Of a stretch of 64,000 nucleotides of DNA, positions 8,643-18,485 are shown in pieces; within the stretch, counting starts at the first letter, position 1; the number at the start of each line of letters is the position of its first letter. The notes under the pieces are model-generated. The model saw nothing but the letters and a program-made list of their open reading frames with translations, was not told where the DNA came from and did no database searches. Where the stretch lies: assembly GCF_014646815.1 (NCBI RefSeq), contig NZ_BMNZ01000001.1, positions 783,428 to 847,427 on the forward strand, written 5' to 3'. The position numbers and the translations under genes were made by a program. This DNA is from Terrabacter tumescens (lineage in GTDB: Bacteria > Actinomycetota > Actinomycetes > Actinomycetales > Dermatophilaceae).

Positions 8643-9890
8643 GTGACCGAAGCGAGCAGCACGGACGGAACGGACATCCACACCCTCAGCGTGACCGTGA
8701 CGGGGGACGACCGTCCCGGCGTCACCGGAACGCTCCTGGGCGCGCTGTCCGGTGTCGACGCGGAGGTCCTCGACATCCAGCAGGTCGTCGTCAACGGCCA
8801 TCTGACGCTGACCGTCCTGCTGCGCCCCGGCGCCCACGTCGAGCAGCTGCGCGACGCCGCCGCGGTGGCCGCGCACCGTCTCGGCCTCACGCTGACCGTC
8901 GAGGAGGGCACGGGCGTCAACGCGCGGTCCCGTCAGGGTCGAGCGGCCGTCGTCGTGCTCGGCGCCCCGCTGCGCGCGGACGCGGTCTCGCTCGTGACCA
9001 GCCGCATCGCCGACCACGGCGCCAACATCGACCGCATCCGCCGGCTGTCGCGCTACCCCGTGACGACCGTCGAGTTCGACATCTCCGGCGCCGACGTGCC
9101 CTCGCTGCGCACCGAGCTCGCCCTCGTGGCGACCTCGGAGGGGATCGACATCGCCGTGGCGCCGGGTGGTCTCGCCCGCCGCGGTCGGCGCCTCGTCGTG
9201 CTCGACGTCGACTCGACGCTGATCCAGCAGGAGGTCATCGAGCTGCTCGCCGCCCACTGCGGCCGCGAGGCCGAGGTGGCCGAGGTGACGGCCCGCGCCA
9301 TGGCGGGCGAGCTCGACTTCGAGGAGTCCCTGCGGGCGCGCGTCGCGGCCCTCGCGGGCCTGCCGGCATCGGTGCTCGACGAGGTGCGCGAGGCCGTGGA
9401 GCTGACGCCGGGAGCCCGGACGCTGGTGCGCACCCTCAAGCGCCTCGGCTTCACCGTCGGGCTCGTCAGCGGCGGCTTCATCGAGATCGTCGGCGAGCTC
9501 GCCGACGACCTCGGGATCGACCACGCCCGCGCCAACCGGCTCGAGATCGTCGACGGGCACCTGACCGGGCAGGTCGTCGGCGAGGTCGTCGACCGCGCCG
9601 GCAAGGCCCGCGCCCTGCGCGAGTTCGCCGACGAGGAGGGGCTGCCGCTCAGCCGCACCGTCGCCATCGGGGACGGCGCCAACGACCTCGACATGCTCGA
9701 CATCGCGGGCCTCGGGGTCGCCTTCAACGCCAAGCCCGTCGTGCAGGAACAGGCCCAGACCGCGGTCAACGTGCCCTACCTCGACTCGGTGCTCTACCTG
9801 CTCGGGATCTCGCGCGAGGAGATCGAGGAAGCCGATCTCGACGACGGCACGCCGACCCAGGCTCCGCCCGTCCCACACGCCGGTCACTAG
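8643..9890 (+). CDS. serB: phosphoserine phosphatase with N-terminal ACT domains
   Basis: A 415-aa SerB2-like enzyme. Residues 1-175 hold two ACT-type regulatory domains (LSVTVTGDDRPGVTGTLLGA at the start). The HAD phosphatase domain shows VLDVDSTLIQQEV with the catalytic DVDST, SGGFIEIV, and IGDGANDLDML. It performs the last step of serine biosynthesis, and the ACT domains suggest control by serine. The GTG lies 7 nt behind TACCCT, consistent with leaderless expression; a much longer open frame upstream is discarded because it overlaps the ZIP gene. The TAG stop is also the start of the -10-like TAGGCT of the next gene. Confidence 0.94.
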   Translation: MTEASSTDGTDIHTLSVTVTGDDRPGVTGTLLGALSGVDAEVLDIQQVVVNGHLTLTVLLRPGAHVEQLRDAAAVAAHRLGLTLTVEEGTGVNARSRQGRAAVVVLGAPLRADAVSLVTSRIADHGANIDRIRRLSRYPVTTVEFDISGADVPSLRTELALVATSEGIDIAVAPGGLARRGRRLVVLDVDSTLIQQEVIELLAAHCGREAEVAEVTARAMAGELDFEESLRARVAALAGLPASVLDEVREAVELTPGARTLVRTLKRLGFTVGLVSGGFIEIVGELADDLGIDHARANRLEIVDGHLTGQVVGEVVDRAGKARALREFADEEGLPLSRTVAIGDGANDLDMLDIAGLGVAFNAKPVVQEQAQTAVNVPYLDSVLYLLGISREEIEEADLDDGTPTQAPPVPHAGH

Positions 9891-9899
9891 GCTGGCGCG

Positions 9900-10820
9900 A
9901 TGCAGTCCGTCGCTCCACCGTCCACACCCCCGAATGCCAGCGGCGTCCGCCGCACGTTGCTCATCATCGGCGGTGCAGAGGACCGGATCGGTCGCTCGGT
10001 CGTGCTCAAGCGCTTCATCAAGCTCGCCGGGGGTCGGCGCTCGCACATCGTCGTCATCCCGACGGCCTCGTCGTACGCCGGCGAGGTGTCCGAGGCCTAC
10101 CGCGACGTCTTCACCCGCCTGCGTGGCGGTGACGTCTCCGTCGTCCACCCCGAGACGCGCCGCGACTCGAACGACCCCGCCATGGTCGAGGCCCTCGACA
10201 CGGCGACCGGTGTCTTCCTCACCGGAGGCAGCCAGGTCAAGCTCGCCCAGAACATCGTCGGCACCCCCGTCGGCGCCGCCATCCTGCGGGCCTACGAGCG
10301 CGGCGCCGTCATCGCCGGCACGTCCGCCGGTGCCTCGATCATGAGCCGGTTCATGATCTCGCTCGGCGACGAGGGCCTGACGCCCAAGCAGCGCGCCAGC
10401 CAGATCTCGGCCGGGCTCGGCCTCGTCGAGGATGTCATCATCGACCAGCACTTCGACCAGCGCGGTCGCTACGGGCGGCTCCTGTCGATGGTCGCCGCGT
10501 CGCCCAACCTGCTCGGCATGGGCATCGACGAGAACACCGCCGCCGAGATCCGTGACGGCAAGGTCATGTCGGTCATCGGGGCCGGTTCGATCTTCCTCGT
10601 CAACGCCCGCAACGCCATCACCGACGCCCCCGACGCGCGTCGCGGGGCGCCCCTGCTCGTTTCGGGCGCGGTCGTGCACTCGCTGCCCACGGGCAGTACG
10701 TTCGACCTGGACCACGTCGAGCTGACCGCCTTCGTCGAACGCCACCCGGACATCGAGGGCGCGGTCGTCCCCGCCAAGGTCCGTGCGGCGCGCTCGACAA
10801 CGAGCAGCGCCGCTCACTGA
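9900..10820 (+). CDS. cphB: cyanophycinase (peptidase family S51)
   Basis: A 306-aa protein with LLIIGGAEDRIGRSVVL at the N-terminus, VVIPTASSYAGEV, GVFLTGGSQVKL, and the nucleophile motif VIAGTSAGASIMS (Ser at about residue 142) followed by DQHFDQRGR and GMGIDENTA. These are hallmarks of cyanophycinase, which releases beta-Asp-Arg dipeptides from the reserve polymer. It precedes cphA by 102 nt on the same strand, the usual cphB-cphA order. TAGGCT lies exactly 6 nt before the ATG (leaderless). Confidence 0.95.
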   Translation: MQSVAPPSTPPNASGVRRTLLIIGGAEDRIGRSVVLKRFIKLAGGRRSHIVVIPTASSYAGEVSEAYRDVFTRLRGGDVSVVHPETRRDSNDPAMVEALDTATGVFLTGGSQVKLAQNIVGTPVGAAILRAYERGAVIAGTSAGASIMSRFMISLGDEGLTPKQRASQISAGLGLVEDVIIDQHFDQRGRYGRLLSMVAASPNLLGMGIDENTAAEIRDGKVMSVIGAGSIFLVNARNAITDAPDARRGAPLLVSGAVVHSLPTGSTFDLDHVELTAFVERHPDIEGAVVPAKVRAARSTTSSAAH

Positions 10821-10922
10821 GTCCCGCCCGCCCCGATCAGCACGTCGCACCAGCACGCCGCACCAACGGTCGGGGGCCTGCCGCACGGCACGCCCCGCAC
10901 GACCCCCCGTAGGAGGAGACCC

Positions 10923-13814
10923 ATGGCCGTCGAGGTACCCACCCCCACAGGACCGGCCCGACCGGACCTGAAGATCCTCGAGACCCGGATCTACCGCGGA
11001 CCCAACGTGTGGTCCTACCAGCAGGCGATCCACCTCGTCGTCGATCTCGGCAGCCTCGAGGAGTACCCCACCGTCTCGCTCCCGGGCTTCACCGACCAGC
11101 TCGTCGAGCTCGTCCCGGGCCTCGAGCGGCACACCTGCTCGCTCGGCCGACGCGGCGGCTTCATCGAGCGCCTGCACGAGGGCACCTGGCTCGGCCACGT
11201 CGCCGAGCACGTCGCGCTGCAGCTGCAGACCCTCGCCGGCCACGACTCGCGCCGGGGCAAGACCCGCGCAGTCAAGGGCAAGCCCGGGCACTACAACGTC
11301 GTCTACAGCTACACCGACGAGACGGTGGGGGTGGCTGCCGGCAAGCTCGCGCTGCGCCTCATCAACCACCTCGTCGACGCCGAGGACGGCTTCGACTTCG
11401 AGACGGAGTTCAACGCCTTCCTTCGCCAGGCGGAGCGTGTCGCCTTCGGGCCGTCCACCGCGGCCATCCTCGAAGAGGCCGCCTCACGCGACATCCCCTT
11501 CATCCGACTGAACGCGGCCTCGCTGGTCCAGCTCGGCCAGGGAGTCCACGCCCAGCGCATCCGCGCCACCATGACCTCGAAGACCGGCGCCCTCGCCGTC
11601 GACATCGCGAGCGACAAGGACCTCACGACCAAGCTGCTCGGCTCGGCCGGCCTGCCCGTGCCTAAGCAGGAGGCCGCGCGGACGCTGCGGGGCACGCTCG
11701 ACGCCGCGCGACGCATCGGGTTCCCCGTCGTCGTCAAGCCGCTCGACGGCAACCACGGGCGCGGTGTGTGCCTCAACCTCATGAGCGACGAGGAGGTCGA
11801 GAAGGCATACGACATCGCCAAGGCCGAGTCCCGACGCGGCACGATCATCGTCGAGTCCTTCGTGACCGGCCGCGACTACCGGTGCCTCATCGTCGGCGGA
11901 CGCATGCAGGCCATCGCCGAGCGCGTGCCCGCCCACGTCGTCGGCGACGGCACCCACACTGTCGCCGAGCTCGTCGACATCACGAACGCCGACCCGCGGC
12001 GCGGCGTCGGTCACGAGAAGGTGCTGACGAAGATCAAGGTCGACGCGAACGCGATCGACATCCTCGCCGGCCAGGGGCATACGCTCGAGTCGGTGCCGCC
12101 CGAGGGCGAGATGGTCAAGCTCGCCCTGACCGGCAACATGTCCACCGGCGGCATCTCGATCGACCGCACCTTCGACGCGCACCCGGACAACGTGGAGATC
12201 GCCGAGGAGGCCGCGCGCATCGTCGGGCTCGACGTCGCCGGCATCGACTTCATCTGCCCCGACATCACCTACCCCGTGCGTGAGACCGGCGGCGCGATCT
12301 GCGAGGTCAACGCCGCCCCCGGCTTCCGCATGCACACGCACCCCACCGTGGGCGAGCCGCAGTTCATCGCCAAGCCCGTCGTCGACCTGCTCTTCCCGCC
12401 GGGCGCCCAGTCGCGCGTGCCGATCGTCGCCGTCACCGGCACCAACGGCAAGACGACGACCTCGCGCATGATCGCCCACATCTTCAAAGGCCTCGGGCGC
12501 AAGGTCGGCATGACCTCGACCGACGGCGTCGTCATCGACGAGCGCCTCGTCATCAAGGCCGACGCGTCCGGTCCCCGCTCGGCCCGCATGGTGCTGCAGA
12601 ACCCGCGCGTCGACTTCGCCGTCATGGAGGTCGCCCGCGGCGGCATCCTCCGCGAGGGCCTCGGCTACGACCGCAACGACATCGCCGTGGTCACCAACGT
12701 CGCCCCGGATCATCTGGGCCTCAAGGGAATTGACACGCTGCGCCAGCTCGCCGACGTCAAGGCCGTCATCGTCGAGGCCGTGCCTCGCGACGGCTTCGCC
12801 GTGCTCAACGCCGACGACGTCAACGTGCGCAACATGCGCCGGCGCTGCTCGGGCGGCATCGTCTGGTTCACCATGGCCGAGCCGGGCAGCGAGGTCCGCG
12901 AGTTCGTCGACGACTACTGCCGTCGCGGCGGACGCGCAGTCGTGCTCGAGCCGAGCGACCGCGGCGAGATGATCGTCATCAAGCACGGTCGCCGAAGCAT
13001 GCAGCTCGCGTGGACGCACCTGCTGCCCTCGACGTTCGGCGGCGCGGCGCGCTTCAACGTGGCCAACGCGCTCGCTGCCGCCGGCGCGGCGTTCGCCGCG
13101 AGCGCGCCGCTGCACGACATCCGACAGGGACTGCGCACGTTCGCGACGACCTACTACCTCTCCCCCGGACGCCTCAACCTCGTGCAGGTGGGCAACGCCG
13201 ACGTCTTCGTCGACTACTGCCACAACGCCGCCGGCATGAAGGAGCTCGGCGCGTTCGTCGACCGCTACGCCGCCCAGCGGGAGGGTCAGTCCGACCTCGG
13301 CCGCAGCTCACGCATCGGCATGATCGGCGCGGCCGGCGACCGCCGCGACGACGACATGCGCGAGCTCGGCGCGGTGGCCGCCCAGCACTTCGACGTCATC
13401 GTGGTGCGGGAGGACGAGCGCCTCCGCGGCCGCAAGCCCGGCGAGACCGCCGCACTCGTGGCCGAGGGAGCCCACGCCGCCATGAAGGACGGCGCCCGCT
13501 GCCGTCAGGTCGAGGTGGTGCTCGACGAGCTCGAGGCCGTGCGCCACGTGCTCGCCAGGACCAACCCCGGCGACCTCGTCGTCATGTGCGTCGACCAGCA
13601 CGCGCTCGTCGTCGCCGAGCTCGAGGAGCGCACCAAGCACGCCCAGGCCGGTGCCCGCATCGGCACGCCGGCTGCTGCGACGAGCGACCCCGACCTCGAC
13701 CCGACCAGCCTCACCGAGACGGCCGAGGCAGAGGGCGAGGAGGCCGAGGGCGAGGCCCTGGGCGCCGTGCCGACGGACGCGCAGCCCACGCCGGCGGACG
13801 ACACCGCCATCTGA
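10923..13814 (+). CDS. cphA: cyanophycin synthetase
   Basis: A 963-aa enzyme with the three CphA modules: an N-terminal domain (TRIYRGPNVWSYQQAIHLVV), an ATP-grasp domain that adds Asp (FPVVVKPLDGNHGRGVCLNL near residue 265, with VNAAPGFRMHTHPT), and a Mur-ligase-like C-terminal domain that adds Arg (VAVTGTNGKTTTSRMIAH near residue 498, DYCHNAAGMKELG near residue 763). The tail after about residue 905 is acidic and low-complexity (EAEGEEAEGEALG), making it longer than most CphA proteins. An excellent ribosome site (AGGAGGAG, 4-5 nt gap) precedes the ATG. A strong hairpin follows the stop. Confidence 0.96.
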   Translation: MAVEVPTPTGPARPDLKILETRIYRGPNVWSYQQAIHLVVDLGSLEEYPTVSLPGFTDQLVELVPGLERHTCSLGRRGGFIERLHEGTWLGHVAEHVALQLQTLAGHDSRRGKTRAVKGKPGHYNVVYSYTDETVGVAAGKLALRLINHLVDAEDGFDFETEFNAFLRQAERVAFGPSTAAILEEAASRDIPFIRLNAASLVQLGQGVHAQRIRATMTSKTGALAVDIASDKDLTTKLLGSAGLPVPKQEAARTLRGTLDAARRIGFPVVVKPLDGNHGRGVCLNLMSDEEVEKAYDIAKAESRRGTIIVESFVTGRDYRCLIVGGRMQAIAERVPAHVVGDGTHTVAELVDITNADPRRGVGHEKVLTKIKVDANAIDILAGQGHTLESVPPEGEMVKLALTGNMSTGGISIDRTFDAHPDNVEIAEEAARIVGLDVAGIDFICPDITYPVRETGGAICEVNAAPGFRMHTHPTVGEPQFIAKPVVDLLFPPGAQSRVPIVAVTGTNGKTTTSRMIAHIFKGLGRKVGMTSTDGVVIDERLVIKADASGPRSARMVLQNPRVDFAVMEVARGGILREGLGYDRNDIAVVTNVAPDHLGLKGIDTLRQLADVKAVIVEAVPRDGFAVLNADDVNVRNMRRRCSGGIVWFTMAEPGSEVREFVDDYCRRGGRAVVLEPSDRGEMIVIKHGRRSMQLAWTHLLPSTFGGAARFNVANALAAAGAAFAASAPLHDIRQGLRTFATTYYLSPGRLNLVQVGNADVFVDYCHNAAGMKELGAFVDRYAAQREGQSDLGRSSRIGMIGAAGDRRDDDMRELGAVAAQHFDVIVVREDERLRGRKPGETAALVAEGAHAAMKDGARCRQVEVVLDELEAVRHVLARTNPGDLVVMCVDQHALVVAELEERTKHAQAGARIGTPAAATSDPDLDPTSLTETAEAEGEEAEGEALGAVPTDAQPTPADDTAI

Positions 13815-13849
13815 CGCTCGGTCGACGCCCGACCGACCGCCCGAATGGG

Positions 13850-13887
13850 CACCCCGGGAACTCCGCCTCGGCGGGGCTCCCGGGGTG
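13850..13887. terminator. bidirectional terminator between cphA and the convergent Mur-ligase/TPR gene
   Basis: CACCCCGGGAACTCCGCC pairs with GGCGGGGCTCCCGGGGTG across a 2-nt loop, giving an 18-bp stem with one mismatch and one G-U pair. It lies midway between two convergent stops and so probably serves both. There is no long T-run, as is usual in high-GC actinobacteria. Confidence 0.8.
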
Positions 13888-13922
13888 TCGCGTTCCGGGA
13901 AGCAGCTCGACAGCGCCGCCGG

Positions 13923-16184
13923 TCAGTCGGCGGCGGGAGCCAGCTCGTCGGCGTAGGCCCGCAGGGCGCGGCGGTAGGCCTGCGTGTCGACGTCGGTGGT
14001 CGCCTCGAGCGTGGCGCGGATGAGGTCGGCGACGGCTTGGCGCTCCTGGCCGAGGTCTGCCTGCACGAGCGCCCGCAGCATCAGAGCCGCGGGGTTGTGC
14101 GGACGGGCCTCGAGCACGTCGGCGACGAGCGGCTGCGCCTCCGAGGCGCGTCCGACGACGCGCAGGCTCGAGGCGAGCTGGAGCTGGGCACGGTGGCGGT
14201 GCGGCTCGCGCAGGCCGCCCTCGAGCGCCTCCTCGTAGAGGCCGATCGCGCCCTGCTCGTCGCCCAGCGCGTCCTTGGCGCCGGCGAGCTCGAAGACGAG
14301 GCGCGGGTCACCGGGGTGTCCGTCGACGAGCCCCTGGGCCGCGACGAGGCGGGCCTGCTCGTCGGTCATCTCCCAGAGCGCCGAGATCTCGGCCTCGAGC
14401 TCGTGCTCTCCACGGGCGGCGACGACCTTGCGACGGATCGAACGCGCGTCGTCGACCTTGCCCCCGTGGGCGCGGATCCACGCGTCGACCTCGGCCCGCT
14501 CGGCGTGGCACATGAGCGCGATGACGTCCCCGCCCAGGGCGTGGGGCACGAGGGCCTCGAGGGCCTCGAGCTCGGTGTCGTGTCCCGGCACGTCGAGGAC
14601 GCCGACCTTGGCGAGCCCCTCGCGGAAGAGACCGAGCAGCTCCTCGGGCTCACGGCCGCGCAGGTAGTGGCGAGCGATCTTCAGCGCCACCTCCTCGGCT
14701 CCCCGACCGGCGATCTCACCCATGGCGATGATGGCGTCGTCGGCGCGGTCGCCGGCGCAGCCCAGTCCGAGACGCACGGCGCCACCGGGCGCGGCGAGCC
14801 CGCGGGCGACCTCGAGCAGCGCCTCGAGCCCTGCCTCGTTGTGGGCCATGTCCATGATGACCGTGGCCTTGCCACCGCTCGGCAGCGGCAGGGAGTAGGT
14901 GTTGAGACGGCCCCAGTTGTGCTCGGGGTCCGGTGCGAAGGTGCGCAGGCCCTCGACGACGGCCGACCGCGGGACGCCGAGGCCGAGCGCCGCGGCAGCA
15001 CCGGCCAACGCGTTGGCGATGTTGTTGCGGGACAGCCCGCTCAGCGTCATCGGGACGTCGACGATCTTGACGAGCCGGTCGGGGTCGCCGTTGGGCGAGA
15101 GCACGACGATCTCGCCATCCAGGACGGTGATGCCGCGACCACCGGAGTTGATCGACTCCCAGAGGGCCGGTGACGCCGGGTCGAGGCTGAAGGCCCACGG
15201 CTTGGCCTTGATGCCGAAGCGCATGGCCCACACGCGCGGGTCGTCGCCGTTGAGCACGACCCACCCCTGCGCCTTGGTCACCGTCGTGACGATGGCCTTG
15301 ACCTCGGCGAGCTGGTCGAGCGTGTCGATGCCCTGCAGGCCGAGGTGGTCGGCGCTGACGTTGGTCACGACGCTGACGTCGTTGGCGGTGACGCCCATCC
15401 CCTTGAGGAGCATGCCGCCACGCGCGGTCTCGAGGATGCCGATGTCGAGACCGGGCGTCTCGAGGACCCCGCGCGCGCCGGCAGGCCCGGAGAAGTCGCC
15501 CTCCTCCTTGGTCTCGCCCATGACGACGACGCCGTCGGTCGAGCTCCACGCGGTGGTGAGGCCGGCGCTCATGCACATGTGGGCCATGAGCCGCGTCGTC
15601 GTCGTCTTGCCGTTGGTGCCGGTCACGGACGCGACGGGCACCGTGGGGGTGATGACGCTCGGCCCCGGACCGTCCGGAGCTTCGAGGATGACGGCGGCGG
15701 CCGCCTCGATGACCTCGTCGGCGCGACGTGACGGGTCGAGCAGCCCGGCCATGACGGCGCCGACCTGCTCCCCCGCGACGCGGCCGCGGGTGCGGTGCAC
15801 CCACGGGAAGGCGAGCACGACGTCGTCGACCGTCTGACCGGCCCGCACGCGTACGCCCAGCCGTCCGGCACCGATTTCCGTGCCCACCCGACGCGTCACC
15901 GTGCGGATGACGCGCATGACGAACCGCTGGCGCAGGGCGGTGCCCCGCTTGCCGGGACGGGCCGAGCGCATGCCGAGTCTGCGGGCCAGCGCCTCGGCGT
16001 CCGTGCGCTTGAGCGCGAGGTAGCCGGGGACGTGCAGGATGACCTTGATCGTGGGCCGGGCGAAGTAGAGGTTGGGCCCGTCGAGCACCCGCACCTCGTC
16101 GACCCGCACGTCGGCCACGGGGGCCGGCACCGCCTCGGGGTGGTTCGTCGTCAGGGGGCTGGACTCGGTCCCGGCGTGAGGCAT
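13923..16184 (-). CDS. CphA-like Mur ligase without ATP-grasp domain, fused to TPR-like repeats
   Basis: A 753-aa protein. Residues 25-180 resemble the N-terminal domain of CphA (VRVLDGPNLYFARPTIKVIL aligns with the equivalent segment of the neighbouring cphA). The ATP-grasp domain is absent, and a Mur-ligase domain follows directly (VASVTGTNGKTTTTRLMAH near residue 189, VTNVSADHLGLQGIDTL, MDMAHNEAGLEAL). Residues 600-753 are helical repeats of TPR type (HPGDPRLVFELAGAKDALGD and similar). It should catalyse ATP-dependent amide ligation of an amino acid to a carboxylated acceptor; the substrate is unknown. It is convergent with cphA. TAGAGT lies 7 nt before the ATG. Confidence 0.85.
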   Translation of the reverse strand: MPHAGTESSPLTTNHPEAVPAPVADVRVDEVRVLDGPNLYFARPTIKVILHVPGYLALKRTDAEALARRLGMRSARPGKRGTALRQRFVMRVIRTVTRRVGTEIGAGRLGVRVRAGQTVDDVVLAFPWVHRTRGRVAGEQVGAVMAGLLDPSRRADEVIEAAAAVILEAPDGPGPSVITPTVPVASVTGTNGKTTTTRLMAHMCMSAGLTTAWSSTDGVVVMGETKEEGDFSGPAGARGVLETPGLDIGILETARGGMLLKGMGVTANDVSVVTNVSADHLGLQGIDTLDQLAEVKAIVTTVTKAQGWVVLNGDDPRVWAMRFGIKAKPWAFSLDPASPALWESINSGGRGITVLDGEIVVLSPNGDPDRLVKIVDVPMTLSGLSRNNIANALAGAAAALGLGVPRSAVVEGLRTFAPDPEHNWGRLNTYSLPLPSGGKATVIMDMAHNEAGLEALLEVARGLAAPGGAVRLGLGCAGDRADDAIIAMGEIAGRGAEEVALKIARHYLRGREPEELLGLFREGLAKVGVLDVPGHDTELEALEALVPHALGGDVIALMCHAERAEVDAWIRAHGGKVDDARSIRRKVVAARGEHELEAEISALWEMTDEQARLVAAQGLVDGHPGDPRLVFELAGAKDALGDEQGAIGLYEEALEGGLREPHRHRAQLQLASSLRVVGRASEAQPLVADVLEARPHNPAALMLRALVQADLGQERQAVADLIRATLEATTDVDTQAYRRALRAYADELAPAAD

Positions 16185-16223
16185 GGGCAGGACTCTAGCG
16201 AGAGCGCCGGAGGGCGGGCGACG

Positions 16224-16985
16224 TCACTGCCCCATGGCGTGGACGCCGCCGTCGACGTGGACGATCTCGCCGGTCGTCGCGGGGAACCAGTCGGACAGCA
16301 GGGCCGCGCAGGCCTTGGCCGCGGGCACCGGATCGTTGACGTCCCAGCCGAGCGGCGCGCGGTCGTCCCAGACCTTCTCGAACTGCTCGAAGCCCGGGAT
16401 GGACTTCGCGGCCGTCGTGCGGATGGGCCCGGCGGCGACGAGGTTGCAGCGCACGTCCTTGGGGCCGAGGTCGCGGGCGAGGTAGCGGTTGGTGGACTCG
16501 AAGGCCGCCTTGGCGACGCCCATCCAGTCGTAGACCGGCCAGGCGAACTTCGCGTCGAAGGTGAGGCCGACGACGCTGCCGCCCTCGGACATCAGGGGCA
16601 GGGTGGCGACCGCGAGGGCCTTGAGGCTGTAGGCCGAGATGTGCACGGCCGTCGACACGTCCTCCCAGGTGCCCTCGAGGAAGTTGAAGGCGCCCTGCGG
16701 GGCGAAGCCGATCGAGTGCAGCACGCCGTCGAGGCCGTCGACGTGCTCGCGCAGACGCTCGGCGAGGGTGTCGAGGTGCTCCTGGTCGGCCACGTCGAGC
16801 TCGATCACGACAGGCGTCTCGGGCAGGCGCTTGGCGATGGTCTGGGTGATCTTCATCGTCCGGCCGAACGAGGTGAGGATGACGGTGGCACCCTCCTGCT
16901 GGGCGATCTTCGCGACGTGGAACGCGATCGAGCTGTCCATGAGGACACCGGTGATGAGGAGCTTCTTGCCTTCGAGGATTCCCAT
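16224..16985 (-). CDS. fabI: enoyl-[acyl-carrier-protein] reductase (NADH)
   Basis: 253 aa from the chosen ATG (MGILEGKKLLITGVLMDSS), preceded by GAGAAAG; a longer reading to 17042 adds residues that do not resemble the family. It is an atypical short-chain dehydrogenase: GLTFDAKFAWPVYDWMGVAK carries the Tyr-x6-Lys pair of FabI/InhA, and the N-terminal ITGVLMDSSIAFHVA is the FabI cofactor loop. It reduces trans-2-enoyl-ACP in the last step of each fatty-acid elongation cycle. It lies downstream of fabG, separated by 81 nt that contain a perfect hairpin. Confidence 0.95.
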   Translation of the reverse strand: MGILEGKKLLITGVLMDSSIAFHVAKIAQQEGATVILTSFGRTMKITQTIAKRLPETPVVIELDVADQEHLDTLAERLREHVDGLDGVLHSIGFAPQGAFNFLEGTWEDVSTAVHISAYSLKALAVATLPLMSEGGSVVGLTFDAKFAWPVYDWMGVAKAAFESTNRYLARDLGPKDVRCNLVAAGPIRTTAAKSIPGFEQFEKVWDDRAPLGWDVNDPVPAAKACAALLSDWFPATTGEIVHVDGGVHAMGQ

Positions 16986-17035
16986 GCCTGCGACTTTCTC
17001 GTGTGGGTGGGGACGCTTGGTGCGCAACGCTGCTG

Positions 17036-17057
17036 ACGGCATACGTGCGTATGCCGT
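17036..17057. repeat. perfect inverted repeat built from GGCATAC in the fabG-fabI gap
   Basis: ACGGCATACG-TG-CGTATGCCGT is a 10-bp perfect stem with a 2-nt loop. It lies between the fabG stop and the fabI start in a shared transcript. It contains two inverted copies of GGCATAC, the 7-mer over-represented in this window. It may act as an RNA processing or attenuation element, or as a DNA-protein site. Confidence 0.75.
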
Positions 17058-17066
17058 GTAGTGGGC

Positions 17067-17903
<837 letters not shown>

Positions 17904-17916
17904 TTATGGTGGAAGG

Positions 17917-18207
17917 GTGCCAAGAGCCAAGAACGAACCTGTGGTGCACACCGTCACCTCGGCCTCGACGTCCAGCACGGACGACCAGGACCAGCGCGTC
18001 CGGCGCTACCTGACGATGATGGGCATCCGCATCGCGTGCTTCGGCCTCGTCTTCGTCACGTCGGGGTGGCTGCGCTGGACCGCCGTCGTCGCCGCCGTGT
18101 TCATCCCCTACGTCGCCGTGGTGCTCGCGAACGCCGTGAGCCCCCGCCAGCCCGGCAGCATCCAGTCGGTGGTCCCGCGGGACGACACCCAGCGCCTCGA
18201 GCGGTGA
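17917..18207 (+). CDS. DUF3099 family membrane protein
   Basis: A 96-aa protein with a hydrophilic Ser/Thr-rich N-terminus, then DQRVRRYLTMMGIRIACFG, two membrane segments (about 47-62 and 65-84) and the PYVAVVLANA motif that defines DUF3099. This small family is restricted to actinobacteria and has no known function. The GTG start is 6 nt behind TATGGT, consistent with leaderless expression. Its stop overlaps the next start by 4 nt (GTGA). Confidence 0.88.
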   Translation: MPRAKNEPVVHTVTSASTSSTDDQDQRVRRYLTMMGIRIACFGLVFVTSGWLRWTAVVAAVFIPYVAVVLANAVSPRQPGSIQSVVPRDDTQRLER

Positions 18208-18449
18208 GCGCTCCGCCCTCCGCGGCGTCGTCCAGGGTGGACGGCGAGCACGTCTGCAGCGCCAAGGGCTGCCGTGCCACCGCCCGTCACGCCGTCATCT
18301 GGAACAACCCCAAGCTGCACACGGCGGACCGTCGCAAGGTCTGGCTGGCCTGCGACGAGCACGAGAAGTCGCTCGCCGACTTCGTGGCGCTGAGGGGCTT
18401 CCTCATCGAGGTCGTCCCCGTCGCGCAGCTCACCGACGCCGACGGCTGA
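18204..18449 (+). CDS. small conserved actinobacterial protein, probably metal-binding
   Basis: 81 aa: HVCSAKGCRATARHAVIWNN, then WLACDEHEKSLADFVALRGF. The Cys-x4-Cys and Cys-x2-His pairs suggest one zinc site. Proteins of this kind are widespread in actinobacteria next to DUF3099 genes. I believe some database entries name them acetone carboxylase, for which I see no support. It is translationally coupled to the DUF3099 gene through a 4-nt overlap. Function unknown. Confidence 0.78.
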   Translation: MSAPPSAASSRVDGEHVCSAKGCRATARHAVIWNNPKLHTADRRKVWLACDEHEKSLADFVALRGFLIEVVPVAQLTDADG

Positions 18450-18485
18450 GCGACCCCTCGTGCGTCGTGCCGGCCGTCGGCGCCC

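Noticed and set aside
18204..18449. Naming the 81-aa protein acetone carboxylase
   Set aside because: It is far too small for any carboxylase subunit and shows only a putative metal site.
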